A stretch of 64,000 bases of DNA from Modestobacter sp. VKM Ac-2982 (GTDB lineage Bacteria; Actinomycetota; Actinomycetes; Mycobacteriales; Geodermatophilaceae): contig NZ_JAPVBL010000001.1 in the NCBI RefSeq assembly GCF_026967935.1, positions 620,001 to 684,000 of the forward strand, given 5' to 3'. The notes under the pieces are model-generated. The model saw only the letters and a list, made by a program, of their open reading frames with translations, ran no database searches and was not told the origin of the DNA. This document shows, one piece after another, positions 57,022 through 64,000 of the stretch; position 1 is the stretch's first letter, and each line of letters begins with the position of its first letter. A program made the translations under genes and the position numbers.

Positions 57022-57231
57022 TCAGCGGACGGTGCGGATCTGGGTGCTCGTGGTCGACAGCGGCGCCCACGGGTCGGGGTGCGGCTGCCCGGCGTCGCTC
57101 ACCCAGCCCGGTGCACGGCTGCCCGTCGTGCTGCCCCGGGTGGCCGGGCGGGCACTGAGGTGCACGATCAGGGAGAGCAGGACGAACAGCCCCACGAGGA
57201 CGCCGGCGATGGTCAGGAGCGTCGAGAGCAT
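57022..57231 (-). CDS. Small single-helix membrane protein
   Basis: A 69-residue protein with one N-terminal hydrophobic helix (LLTIAGVLVGLFVLLSLIVHL) followed by a polar Ser/Thr/Pro-rich tail (RGSTTGSRAPGWVSDAGQPHPDPWAPLS). The helix could be an anchor with the tail outside or inside. No family recognised and no clear ribosome binding site, so it is less certain than its neighbours. The 230 bases on its upstream side (57232-57461) hold no gene I can support, only the hairpin after pobA. Confidence 0.6.
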   Translation of the reverse strand: MLSTLLTIAGVLVGLFVLLSLIVHLSARPATRGSTTGSRAPGWVSDAGQPHPDPWAPLSTTSTQIRTVR

Positions 57232-57429
57232 GGTGGAGAAGTTAGTGGTGCGGACTGGTCCGTGTCCGGTGTCGCACTGGGCAGAAGTAGCCGAAGTCGA
57301 TCATCTGATGCGCGAAGTCTGACAGTTGACGTCGACTTGTCGACCGCAATTGGACGATCCGCCCCGTCAGAGTCTGCCAGTGCACGCGGTTCCGCGACAG
57401 CCCGGACCGAGCGCCGTCCCGACCCTCAG

Positions 57430-57453
57430 CCACCAAGATGGCCATTTTGGTGG
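57430..57453 (-). terminator. Near-perfect palindrome after pobA, probable terminator
   Basis: CCACCAAGATGG followed by CCATTTTGGTGG, palindromic except at one pair, 8 bases beyond the pobA stop. Outer GACC/GGTC-rich arms extend it. The CCACCA-TGGCCA-TGGTGG design is the same as in the 50-base palindrome at 35278-35327. Confidence 0.65.
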
Positions 57454-57461
57454 TCGAGGGG

Positions 57462-58634
57462 TCAGGCGTCGAGGGGGAGGCCGGTGTAGTTCTCAGCGAG
57501 TTCGCGGGCGGCGGCCTCGGACGAACAGACCCGGCGGAGCTGGGACAGCTGCAGCTCGGCGTCGAAGTCGTCGCCGGCGCGGTGCAGCATCGAGGTCATC
57601 CACCAGGAGAAGTGGGTGCACCGCCAGACCCGCGCGAGCGCCCGGTCGGAGTAGCTGTCGACCAGGTCGGTCTGCTTCTCGGCCAGCAGCCGGACCAGTG
57701 CGGTGGCGAGCAGGGTGACGTCGGCGACGGCGAGGTTGAGGCCCTTGGCGCCGGTCGGCGGGACGATGTGCGCGGCGTCGCCGGCCAGGAAGAGCCGGCC
57801 GCGGCGCATCGGCGCGCTGACGAACGAGCGCATCGGCAGGATCGACTTCTCGGTGACCGGGCCGGTCTCCAGCTCCCAGCCGTCGAGGGCGAACCGGGTG
57901 GACAGCCCGTCCCAGATCCGGTCGTCCGACCAGTCCTCGATCTTCTCGTCCGGGTCGACCTGCAGGTACAGCCGCGACACCGACGGCGAGCGCATCGACA
58001 GCAGCGCGAAGCCGTCGGGGTGCCAGGCGTAGACGAGCTCGTCCTCCGACGGGGCGACGTCGGCCAGGATGCCCAGCCAGGCGTAGGGGTAGGTGCGCTC
58101 CCACAGCCGGCCGGAGGTGCCGGCGGTGACCACCGGGCGGGAGACGCCGTGGAAGCCGTCGGTGCCGGCGATGGCGTCGCACTCGAGCACCTGGGGCACG
58201 CCGTCGGCGTCGGTGAACCGGATCCGCGGGTGGTCGGTGTCGACGTCCTCGGGGGTGACGTCGGAGACCTCGAACAGCAGCGGCGGGCCGCCGTCGAGCT
58301 GGGCGGAGATGAGGTCCTTGGTCACCTCGGTCTGGCCGTAGACCCACACCTTGCGCCCGCAGAGCTCGGGGAAGTCCAGGTGGTGCCGGGTGCCGGGGTA
58401 CTGCAGGAAGATGCCGTCGTGCGGCAGGCCCTCGCGCTGCAGCCGGTCGCCCATGCCGGCGTCGATCAGCGTGGAGACGGTGTGCTGCTCCAGGATCCCG
58501 GCGCGGATCCGGGCCTCGACGTAGGCGCGGGAGCGGTTCTCCAGGACGACGGTGTCGATGCCCTGCAGCTGCAGGAGCCGGGACAGCAGCAGTCCCGCCG
58601 GGCCGGCTCCGATGATCCCCACCTGGGTGCGCAT
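57462..58634 (-). CDS. pobA: 4-hydroxybenzoate 3-monooxygenase
   Basis: A 390-residue class A flavin hydroxylase converting 4-hydroxybenzoate to protocatechuate. FAD motif VGIIGAGPAGLLLSRLL at 5-21, the conserved RAGILEQHTV near 44-53, the DG motif region IAGTDGFHGVSR near 155-166 and GDAAHIVPPTGAKGLNLAVAD near 285-305 match PobA at standard length. The longer frame upstream is not homologous. It feeds the pca genes transcribed from the other side of the regulator. Upstream and in the same direction lies the IclR gene, 62 bases away. Confidence 0.96.
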   Translation of the reverse strand: MRTQVGIIGAGPAGLLLSRLLQLQGIDTVVLENRSRAYVEARIRAGILEQHTVSTLIDAGMGDRLQREGLPHDGIFLQYPGTRHHLDFPELCGRKVWVYGQTEVTKDLISAQLDGGPPLLFEVSDVTPEDVDTDHPRIRFTDADGVPQVLECDAIAGTDGFHGVSRPVVTAGTSGRLWERTYPYAWLGILADVAPSEDELVYAWHPDGFALLSMRSPSVSRLYLQVDPDEKIEDWSDDRIWDGLSTRFALDGWELETGPVTEKSILPMRSFVSAPMRRGRLFLAGDAAHIVPPTGAKGLNLAVADVTLLATALVRLLAEKQTDLVDSYSDRALARVWRCTHFSWWMTSMLHRAGDDFDAELQLSQLRRVCSSEAAARELAENYTGLPLDA

Positions 58635-58696
58635 CGCCCGAGTGTGACCCCCGCCGCCGACGTCGGGCGACCTCCTCCTCCCGCTGGGCGGAAGGA

Positions 58697-59473
58697 TCAG
58701 CGGAACTGCTCGGTGCGCGCCAGGGCCCGGCCGATGCCCCGGGCCGCCACCTGCAGCACCGGGGCCAGTCGGGCGACGTCGCGGCGGTGGGCCGGGACGA
58801 CGATGCCGAGCGCGGCGACGACGATCGGCCCGGACAGCCGCTCCACGGTCACCGGGACGGCGACCGAGGCCGCGCCCAGGCTCATCTCCTCCGCGGTGCG
58901 GGCCCAGCCGCGGCGGCGCACCTCGGCGAGCTCCCGGCTCAGCAGCCCGGCGTCGACGACGGTGTGCCGGGTCTCCCGGGTCGGCTGCCGGAGCACCTGC
59001 TCCAGGACGTCGTCCGGCGCGGAGGCCAGCAGCACCTTGCCCACCCCGGTGGCGTGCAGCGGCAGCCGGCTGCCGACCTGGCTGACCACGGGCACCGACT
59101 CGCGGCCGGAGATCCGCTCGACGTAGAGCGCCTTGGTGCCCTCGCGGACCGCCAGGTGCACGGTGTCGCGGGTGGCGGTGTGCACGTCGAGCAGGAACGG
59201 CGAGGCGACCTGGCGCAGCTCCAGGTCGACCGGGGCGAGCAGCCCGAGGTCCCAGAGCTTGCGGCCGATCTCGTACCGTCCGTCGCTGCGGCGGACCAGG
59301 GCGCCCCAGGCGGCGAGTTCGGCGAGCAGCCGGTGGGTCGTGGTCAGCGGGGTGCCCGACCGCTCGGCGATCTCGGAGAGGCTGAGCCGGGGGTGGGCGG
59401 CGTCGAAGGCGTCCAGGACGCCGAGCGCCCGCGAGGTGACCGATCGACCGGTCGCGGCGGCACCACCGGCCAC
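58697..59473 (-). CDS. IclR family regulator of the protocatechuate genes (PcaR/PobR-like)
   Basis: A 258-residue IclR regulator. Winged helix at about 12-75 (LSLSEIAERSGTPLTTTHRLLAELAAWGALVRRSDGRYEIG) and effector domain with LHATGVGKVLLA near 145 and the C-terminal VAVPVTVERLSGPIVVAALGI. Position between pobA and pcaH points to control of both, with protocatechuate or 4-hydroxybenzoate as probable effector. GTG 59473 follows AAGGTGG at good spacing, and the earlier in-frame ATG (59557) lies beyond the pcaH promoter. Length fits the family. Confidence 0.9.
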   Translation of the reverse strand: MAGGAAATGRSVTSRALGVLDAFDAAHPRLSLSEIAERSGTPLTTTHRLLAELAAWGALVRRSDGRYEIGRKLWDLGLLAPVDLELRQVASPFLLDVHTATRDTVHLAVREGTKALYVERISGRESVPVVSQVGSRLPLHATGVGKVLLASAPDDVLEQVLRQPTRETRHTVVDAGLLSRELAEVRRRGWARTAEEMSLGAASVAVPVTVERLSGPIVVAALGIVVPAHRRDVARLAPVLQVAARGIGRALARTEQFR

Positions 59474-59494
59474 GTCGCCCCACCTTCTGCTCAG

Positions 59495-59512
59495 CGGAAG
59501 AAGTTGCTTCCG
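59495..59512. promoter_or_regulatory. Inverted repeat in the regulator/pcaH divergent region, possible operator
   Basis: CGGAAG-N6-CTTCCG between the divergent IclR gene and pcaH, 20 bases upstream of the pcaH -10 box. The form and place fit an operator for the IclR regulator. Confidence 0.5.
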
Positions 59513-59531
59513 GCAGCGTACTGCCGGGCCG

Positions 59532-59537
59532 TACGGT
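59532..59537 (+). promoter_or_regulatory. -10 box of the pca operon (leaderless)
   Basis: TACGGT ends 6 bases before the pcaH ATG. Confidence 0.5.
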
Positions 59538-59543
59538 CCGGGC

Positions 59544-60311
59544 ATGACCGGGACCACATCTCGCGAGCCGCGACCGGCGTCGGACAGTGCCCTGGTGCTG
59601 CCCCGCTACCTCCGGGAGCCCGCCGACGGGCGCACCCCGGTGGCCTACCCCGGCTACAGGAGCACGGCGTCCCGGGCCCCGCTGCGCACCCCGGTCGACC
59701 TGCCGCACCGGCTGACCGAGGTCACCGGCCCGGTGCTCGGCGAGGACATGGTCGCCGCCGCCGACGCCGACCTGACCCTGCGCCAGGGCGGCGAGGCCCA
59801 GGGCCAGCGGATCATCGTCTACGGCCGGGTGCTCGACAGCGACGGCCGCCCGGTGCCGCACGCCCTCGTCGAGATCTGGCAGGCCAACGCCGCCGGCCGC
59901 TACCGGCACGTGGTCGACAACTGGCCCGCCCCGCTGGACCCGCACTTCGACGGGCTGGGCCGGGTGGTGACCGACGACCTGGGGCGCTACGAGTTCACCA
60001 CCGTCAAGCCCGGGGCCTACCCGTGGGGCAACCACCACAACGCCTGGCGGCCGGCGCACATCCACTTCAGCCTCTTCGGCCAGGCGTTCACCCAGCGGCT
60101 GGTCACCCAGATGTACTTCCCGGACGACCCGCTGTTCGGGCAGGACCCGATCTTCAACTCCATGCCGACCACGGCGCGGCACCGGGCGATCAGCCGGTTC
60201 GACCTGGAGCGGACCCAGCCCAACTGGGCGCTGGCGTTCCAGTGGGACATCGTGCTGCGCGGCCGCGAACAGACCCCCTTCGAGACCGATGACGACGGAG
60301 ATGTCGCGTGA
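59544..60311 (+). CDS. pcaH: Protocatechuate 3,4-dioxygenase beta subunit
   Basis: A 255-residue subunit of the Fe(III) intradiol dioxygenase that opens protocatechuate to 3-carboxymuconate. The four iron ligands are all present at family spacing: Tyr120 (AAGRYRH), Tyr159 (GAYPWG), His172 and His174 (RPAHIHF). LPRYLREPADGRTPVAYPGYRST near the N-terminus is typical of PcaH. The first gene of the rightward pca operon; the pcaG GTG overlaps its stop. Confidence 0.97.
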   Translation: MTGTTSREPRPASDSALVLPRYLREPADGRTPVAYPGYRSTASRAPLRTPVDLPHRLTEVTGPVLGEDMVAAADADLTLRQGGEAQGQRIIVYGRVLDSDGRPVPHALVEIWQANAAGRYRHVVDNWPAPLDPHFDGLGRVVTDDLGRYEFTTVKPGAYPWGNHHNAWRPAHIHFSLFGQAFTQRLVTQMYFPDDPLFGQDPIFNSMPTTARHRAISRFDLERTQPNWALAFQWDIVLRGREQTPFETDDDGDVA

Positions 60312-60988
60312 GCGCCGACCGACTGTCCCCCCTGGTGCTGGCCGCCGACGAGACCAACGACCGCCGGCAGGGGACGCCGCGGCGCGGCACCGGCTTCCTG
60401 ACCGAGCCCTTCCGGCTGGGCACGACCCCCAGCTCGACGGTCGGGCCGTACCTGGCGATCGGCCTGACCTGGCCCGACGGCCCGGACGTCGTCGCCGAGG
60501 GCACCCCGGGTGCCGTCTGGTTGCGCGGCCGGGTCTTCGACGGCAACGGCGACCTGGTGCCCGACGGCATGATCGAGACCTGGCAGGCCGACCCGGACGG
60601 CCGCTTCGCGCACCCGGACGACCCCCGCGGCGCCGTCGCCACCCCCGGCTTCCGGGGCGTGGGGCGGTCGCACACGGTCGACGGCGGTGCCTACGCCGTC
60701 CGCACGCTCAAGCCCGGCCGGGTGCCGGACGGGGAGGGCGGCCTGCAGGCGCCGCACGTCGACGTCTCGGTCTTCGCCCGCGGCCTGCTCGACCGGCTCG
60801 TCACCCGCATCTACTTCGCCGACGAGGCCGCCGCCAACGCGGAGGACGCCGTGCTGCGCAGCCTCCCGGACGACGCCGCGCGGGCCACGCTGATCGCCCA
60901 GCCCAGCGAGGACGGCTACGTGCTGGACATCCACCTGCAGGGCTGCACGGCCCAGGGCATGGACGAGACCGTCTTCTTCGCAGTGTGA
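60308..60988 (+). CDS. pcaG: Protocatechuate 3,4-dioxygenase alpha subunit
   Basis: A 226-residue alpha subunit of the same dioxygenase. It has the shared fold (VWLRGRVFDGNGDLVPDGMIETWQADPDGRF near 66-96, APHVDVSVFARGLLDRLVTRIYF near 146-168) but lacks the iron ligands of the beta subunit, as is normal. The N-terminal TPRRGTGFLTEPFRLGTTPSSTVGPYLAIGL is typical of the subunit. GTG start overlaps the pcaH stop (GTGA), giving equal synthesis. Confidence 0.96.
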   Translation: MSADRLSPLVLAADETNDRRQGTPRRGTGFLTEPFRLGTTPSSTVGPYLAIGLTWPDGPDVVAEGTPGAVWLRGRVFDGNGDLVPDGMIETWQADPDGRFAHPDDPRGAVATPGFRGVGRSHTVDGGAYAVRTLKPGRVPDGEGGLQAPHVDVSVFARGLLDRLVTRIYFADEAAANAEDAVLRSLPDDAARATLIAQPSEDGYVLDIHLQGCTAQGMDETVFFAV

Positions 60989-61025
60989 GCACCGGCCACG
61001 GGGGAGCACCCGCCAGGATGGGCGC

Positions 61026-62351
61026 GTGATCCTCGACGCGACCTTCGCCCGCGGCCCCGTCTCGGCCGGCACCGCCGGGGACGCGTGGCTGGTGGCCCTG
61101 CTGGAGGTGGAGGGTGCGCTGGCCCGCGCCGCCGCCCGGGTCGGCCTGGTGGCCGGCACGGCCGCGGACGAGGTGAGCCGGGTGTGCGCCGACCCGACCG
61201 TGCTGGACCTGCCGGCGGTGTACGCCCGGGCCGGGGACGCCGGCAACCCGGTGCCCCCGCTGGTCCGGGCGCTCCAGGACGCCGTGGGCCCGCACGCGGC
61301 CCGCGCGGTGCACGTCGGCGCCACCAGCCAGGACGTCGTGGACACCGCGGCGGTGCTGCTGGCCCGGCGCGGCCTGCACCTGATCGACACCGACCTGGCC
61401 GCGGCCGCGGAGACCTGCGCCCGGCTGGCGGGCACGCACCGGGACGACGTGCTGATGGGCCGCACGCTGCTGCAGCAGGCGCTGCCGATCACCGCCGGCC
61501 TCAAGGCCGCCACCTGGCTCGCCGGGCTGGACGGCGTGCGCGCTCGGATCGCCGCGGTGACGGCGGCGCTGCCGGTCCAGTACGGCGGGGCGGTCGGCAC
61601 GCTGGCCGCCAGCTCGGGCTCCGGGGTCGACCTGCGCCGGGAGCTGGCCGCCGAGCTCGGGCTGGCCACCACCGAGGTGCCCTGGTTCACCGTGCGGCTG
61701 CCGATCGCCGACGTCGCCGGCGTGCTCGGCGCAGCGGCCGGGGTGGTGGCCACGATCGCCCTGGACGTCGTCCTGCTGGCCCAGACCGAGGTCGCCGAGG
61801 TGGCCGAGGTGGCCGAGGGGCGCGGCGGCTCCTCGGCGATGCCGCACAAGGCCAACCCGGTGGCCGCGGTCTCCGCCCGGGCCTGCGCCCGCCGCGCCCC
61901 CGGCCTGGTGGCCACCCTGTTCGCCGCGATGGAGCAGGAGCACGAGCGCGGCGCGGGCACCTGGCACGCGGAGTGGCCGACCCTGACCGACCTGCTGGGC
62001 ACGGTCGGCTCCGCGGCGTCCTGGCTGGCCGAGTGCCTGTCCTCGCTGCGGCTGGACACCGAGCGGATGGCGCGGACCGTGGCCGCGGCCGGTGACCCGC
62101 AGCTGGCCGGGGCGCTGGCCGAGGCGCTCACCCCGGCGCTCGGCGGGGGTGCGGCGCACGACGCCGCCGCCGCCGCGGTGCGGGAGGCGGCCGCGGCCGG
62201 TCGCCCGCTGGCCGACCTCGTGGCCGAGCGCACCGACGTCGACGGCGCCGCACTGGTCGCCGACGGCACCCCGGACGTCGGTGAGGCCGGTGCCCAGGTG
62301 GACGCCGCCCTCGCCGCCCACACCATCGCGATGCAGGGAGGACACCCGTGA
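61026..62351 (+). CDS. pcaB: 3-carboxy-cis,cis-muconate cycloisomerase
   Basis: A 441-residue member of the fumarase/aspartase superfamily that lactonises 3-carboxymuconate to 4-carboxymuconolactone. VHVGATSQDVVDTAAVL near 97-113 and the superfamily signature GGSSAMPHKANPVAAV near 268-283 are visible, with QYGGAVGTLAASSG near 184-197. GTG start at 61026; the family N-terminus FARGPVSAGTAGDAWLVAL begins soon after. It lies 37 bases after pcaG and overlaps pcaD by 4 bases. Confidence 0.95.
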   Translation: MILDATFARGPVSAGTAGDAWLVALLEVEGALARAAARVGLVAGTAADEVSRVCADPTVLDLPAVYARAGDAGNPVPPLVRALQDAVGPHAARAVHVGATSQDVVDTAAVLLARRGLHLIDTDLAAAAETCARLAGTHRDDVLMGRTLLQQALPITAGLKAATWLAGLDGVRARIAAVTAALPVQYGGAVGTLAASSGSGVDLRRELAAELGLATTEVPWFTVRLPIADVAGVLGAAAGVVATIALDVVLLAQTEVAEVAEVAEGRGGSSAMPHKANPVAAVSARACARRAPGLVATLFAAMEQEHERGAGTWHAEWPTLTDLLGTVGSAASWLAECLSSLRLDTERMARTVAAAGDPQLAGALAEALTPALGGGAAHDAAAAAVREAAAAGRPLADLVAERTDVDGAALVADGTPDVGEAGAQVDAALAAHTIAMQGGHP

Positions 62352-63124
62352 CCGCCGTCGAGGTGCACGCCGTCGTCGAGGGCCCGGCCGAGGCGCCGGT
62401 GCTGCTGCTGTCCAACTCACTCGGCTCGGACCTGTCCATGTGGGACCCGCAGGTGCCGGCGCTGACCGAGCGGTTCCGGGTGGTCCGCTACGACACCCGC
62501 GGCCACGGCCGCTCGCCGTCGGGGCCCGGCGACGCCACGATCGACGACCTGGCCGACGACGTCGTCGCGCTGCTGGACCGACTGGGGGTCGCCCGGGCGC
62601 ACGTCGCCGGGGTGTCGATCGGCGGGATGACCGGGCTGCGGCTGGCCGTGCGCGAGCCGCAGCGGGTGCTCACCCTGGCGGTGCTGTGCAGCTCGGCGCA
62701 CACCGGCAACGCGGCCAGCTGGGCGGACCGGGCGCGCACCGTGCGCGCCGAGGGCACCGGCGCGATCGCCGAGCCGGTGGTCAGCCGGTGGCTCACCCCG
62801 CCGTACGCCGCTGCGCACCCCGACCTGGTGGCCCGGCTGCAGGCGATGGTGGCCGCCGCGGACGACGAGGGGTACGCCGGCTGCTGCGCGGCCATCGAAC
62901 GGATGGACCAGCGCGCCGACCTGCACCGGATCACCGCGCCGACGCTGGTCGTCTCCGGCGCGGAGGACCAGGCGGTGCCGCCGGAGCACCAGCAGCTGAT
63001 CGCCGACGGCGTCCCCGGCGCCCGGCTGCTGAGCCTCAGCCCGGCCGCGCACCTGGCCAACCTGGAACAGCCCGAGCAGGTCAGCCGGGCCCTGATCGCG
63101 CACGCCACCGGAGGCACGCCGTGA
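62348..63124 (+). CDS. pcaD: 3-oxoadipate enol-lactonase
   Basis: A 258-residue alpha/beta hydrolase hydrolysing 3-oxoadipate enol-lactone to 3-oxoadipate. The oxyanion region is LLLSNSLGSDLSMWDPQVPAL near 19-39, RYDTRGHGRSP near 47-57 is the conserved loop, the nucleophile Ser90 lies in AGVSIGGMTG, and the acid/His pair is in VVSGAEDQAVPPEHQ and SPAAHLANLEQP. In many actinobacteria PcaD and PcaC are one fused protein (PcaL); here they are separate genes joined by a GTGA overlap. Confidence 0.95.
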   Translation: MTAVEVHAVVEGPAEAPVLLLSNSLGSDLSMWDPQVPALTERFRVVRYDTRGHGRSPSGPGDATIDDLADDVVALLDRLGVARAHVAGVSIGGMTGLRLAVREPQRVLTLAVLCSSAHTGNAASWADRARTVRAEGTGAIAEPVVSRWLTPPYAAAHPDLVARLQAMVAAADDEGYAGCCAAIERMDQRADLHRITAPTLVVSGAEDQAVPPEHQQLIADGVPGARLLSLSPAAHLANLEQPEQVSRALIAHATGGTP

Positions 63125-63597
63125 CCGAACCGCAGCAGACCGGACCGCTGGAGACCGGACCGCTGGAGACCGACGATCAGCGCCGGGCGGCCGGGATGCG
63201 GGTGCGCCGCGAGGTGCTCGGCGACGCCCACGTGGACCGGGCGGTCGCCAACGTCACCCCGTTCACCGCCGACTTCCAGGACTTCATCACCCGCGTCGCG
63301 TGGGGCGACCTGTGGCAGCGGCCGGGCCTGGGACGCCGGGAGCGCAGCATGCTGACCCTCGCCATCACCGCGGCGCTGCGGCACTGGGACGAGTTCGCGC
63401 TGCACGTGAAGGCGGCGGTGCACAACGGGCTCACCGACGAGGAGATCGCCGAGGTGTGCCTGCACACCGCGGTCTACGCCGGGGTGCCGGCGGCCAACCA
63501 CGCGCTGGCCGTCGCCAGGCCGATCCTGGCCGAGCTGCGCACCCAGGATCGAGACGCCCAGGATCGAGGCACCCAGGATCGAGGCACCCAGGACTGA
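63121..63597 (+). CDS. pcaC: 4-carboxymuconolactone decarboxylase
   Basis: A 158-residue protein with the carboxymuconolactone decarboxylase fold: RREVLGDAHVDRAVANVTPFTADFQDFITRVAWGDLW from about 29 to 65, the catalytic region LGRRERSMLTLAITAALRHWDEFALHVKAAVHNG near 69-102 and EVCLHTAVYAGVPAANHA near 110-127. It decarboxylates 4-carboxymuconolactone to the enol-lactone used by PcaD. Both ends carry extra residues encoded by 15-base tandem repeats: TGPLE twice at the N-terminus and a repeated QDRGT at the C-terminus. These are likely recent slippage products outside the folded core. Confidence 0.94.
   Translation: MTEPQQTGPLETGPLETDDQRRAAGMRVRREVLGDAHVDRAVANVTPFTADFQDFITRVAWGDLWQRPGLGRRERSMLTLAITAALRHWDEFALHVKAAVHNGLTDEEIAEVCLHTAVYAGVPAANHALAVARPILAELRTQDRDAQDRGTQDRGTQD
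63139..63168 (+). repeat. 15-base tandem repeat in the 5' end of pcaC
   Basis: Two identical 15-base units, ACCGGACCGCTGGAG, encode TGPLE-TGPLE. In frame, so copy changes would not disrupt pcaC. Confidence 0.85.
63542..63597 (+). repeat. 15-base tandem repeat in the 3' end of pcaC
   Basis: Three 15-base units (CCCAGGATCGAGACG once, CCCAGGATCGAGGCA twice) and a partial fourth that contains the stop. They encode the C-terminal QDRDA-QDRGT-QDRGT-QD. Confidence 0.85.
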
Positions 63598-63613
63598 GGC
63601 GCCCGGGGGGCGG

Positions 63614-64000
63614 TCAGCCGGCGGGGACGGTGACCGGCACGGTCGCCCGGCCGGTGCCCAGGTCGACCGAGGCGCCGTCGGGGAAGGTCGCGGAGCCGGC
63701 GACGACGAGGTCCCCCTCGGTGAACCCGGCCGGCACGTCGAACGCGGTGATCACCCGCGTCGGGGAGTCGTCCAGGTCCAGCGCCCGCAGCGTGGTCCCG
63801 TCCGGCAGGCGCAGCGACAGCAGCCCCGGCGGCACCGCGCCGGGTGCGGCGTCCGGCAGGGCCATCGTCACGTCGAGCAGCAGCAGGGCGCGGCTCGGGT
63901 CGGCCGGCCGCTCGTCCTGGACGAACCACTCGAGCCGGCCGCCGCCGACCGCGATCGTGACGGGCAGGGAGGCGGAGACCCGGCCCGGTGCGCTCAGCGT
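63614..64000 (-). CDS. Unrecognised protein (5' end outside window)
   Basis: The frame is open from the right edge to the stop at 63614, giving 128 visible residues. The visible part looks beta-rich with many Leu, Val, Pro and Asp residues (RVSASLPVTIAVGGGRLEWFVQDERP, LLSLRLPDGTTLRAL, FDVPAGFTEGDLVVAG) and no cysteine, resembling an immunoglobulin-like or DUF4352-type extracellular domain. That resemblance is only by composition. It is convergent with the pca operon and probably unrelated to it. No function assigned. Confidence 0.65.
   Translation of the reverse strand, partial: TLSAPGRVSASLPVTIAVGGGRLEWFVQDERPADPSRALLLLDVTMALPDAAPGAVPPGLLSLRLPDGTTLRALDLDDSPTRVITAFDVPAGFTEGDLVVAGSATFPDGASVDLGTGRATVPVTVPAG

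Noticed and set aside
63474-63929. Minus-strand frame with repeated RSWVP units
   Set aside because: The repeat units are the antisense reading of the pcaC 3' tandem repeats; the pcaC frame and the partial edge gene explain the region better.

Overview
The window is very GC-rich and densely coding, with codon third positions almost all G or C, many GTG starts and many 1-4 base stop/start overlaps. It carries markers of Actinobacteria: a HAIR-type inverted repeat in front of clpB, a three-subunit PurS/PurQ/PurL FGAM synthase, DUF3073 and DUF3151 genes beside purM and fba, a mycothiol-linked formaldehyde/nitrosothiol dehydrogenase (mscR) and the pca arrangement for protocatechuate. My best guess from gene content is a soil or rock actinobacterium of the Geodermatophilaceae type. 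That is inference from gene content, not a sequence search.

Layout. Positions 1-8617 form a catabolic island: an IclR regulator (cut by the left edge), a crotonase-fold enzyme lacking both usual catalytic glutamates, a CaiB/BaiF CoA-transferase, an SLC13/MatC-type acid permease, and in the opposite direction serine-glyoxylate aminotransferase followed by a large FAD plus Fe-S oxidoreductase. A perfect palindrome between the divergent halves is a likely IclR operator. Positions 8896-17871 hold a MarR/MFS efflux pair, osmC and an ohrR-type regulator, clpB with its HAIR element, several small membrane proteins and a fasciclin lipoprotein. Positions 17934-25993 hold pyrE, a GlcD-type FAD oxidase, a CoA-disulfide-reductase-type flavoprotein, fba, DUF3151, a tiny GPGG membrane protein and a sugar ABC permease/ATPase pair without a binding protein.

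Positions 26070-46630 are a purine biosynthesis supercluster: purA, purD, purB, purC, purS, purQ, purL, purF and purM, nine genes in about 20 kb. Other genes are interleaved: a glycerophosphodiesterase, rsgA, an AI-2E family permease, a PilZ protein, a sterol-carrier-like protein, an OFA-type MFS transporter with a 49-residue partner, and mscR with its metallo-hydrolase partner. Positions 46830-57231 contain a valine/leucine dehydrogenase, a complete single-NBD sugar ABC transporter (binding protein, permease, ATPase) paralogous to the incomplete one, a coiled-coil M23 endopeptidase, a lipoprotein, a metallo-hydrolase, a GMC oxidoreductase, a tandem pair of unrecognised paralogous proteins and a small membrane protein. 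Positions 57462-63597 are the 4-hydroxybenzoate/protocatechuate pathway: pobA and an IclR regulator read leftward, pcaH-G-B-D-C rightward as a tightly overlapped operon. A gene of unknown function runs off the right edge.

Regulatory architecture. At least fourteen genes have a TAnnnT hexamer ending exactly 6 or 7 bases before the start codon with no Shine-Dalgarno sequence, the signature of leaderless mRNAs. This pattern also fixes several start codons. Strong hairpins separate most convergent genes; the most extreme is a perfect 50-base palindrome containing the stop codons of both purC and the PilZ gene. The least explained items are the crotonase/CoA-transferase island, the GMC-adjacent paralog pair, two 121-122 base intergenic repeats after purA, and a permease gene that appears to start with CTG.
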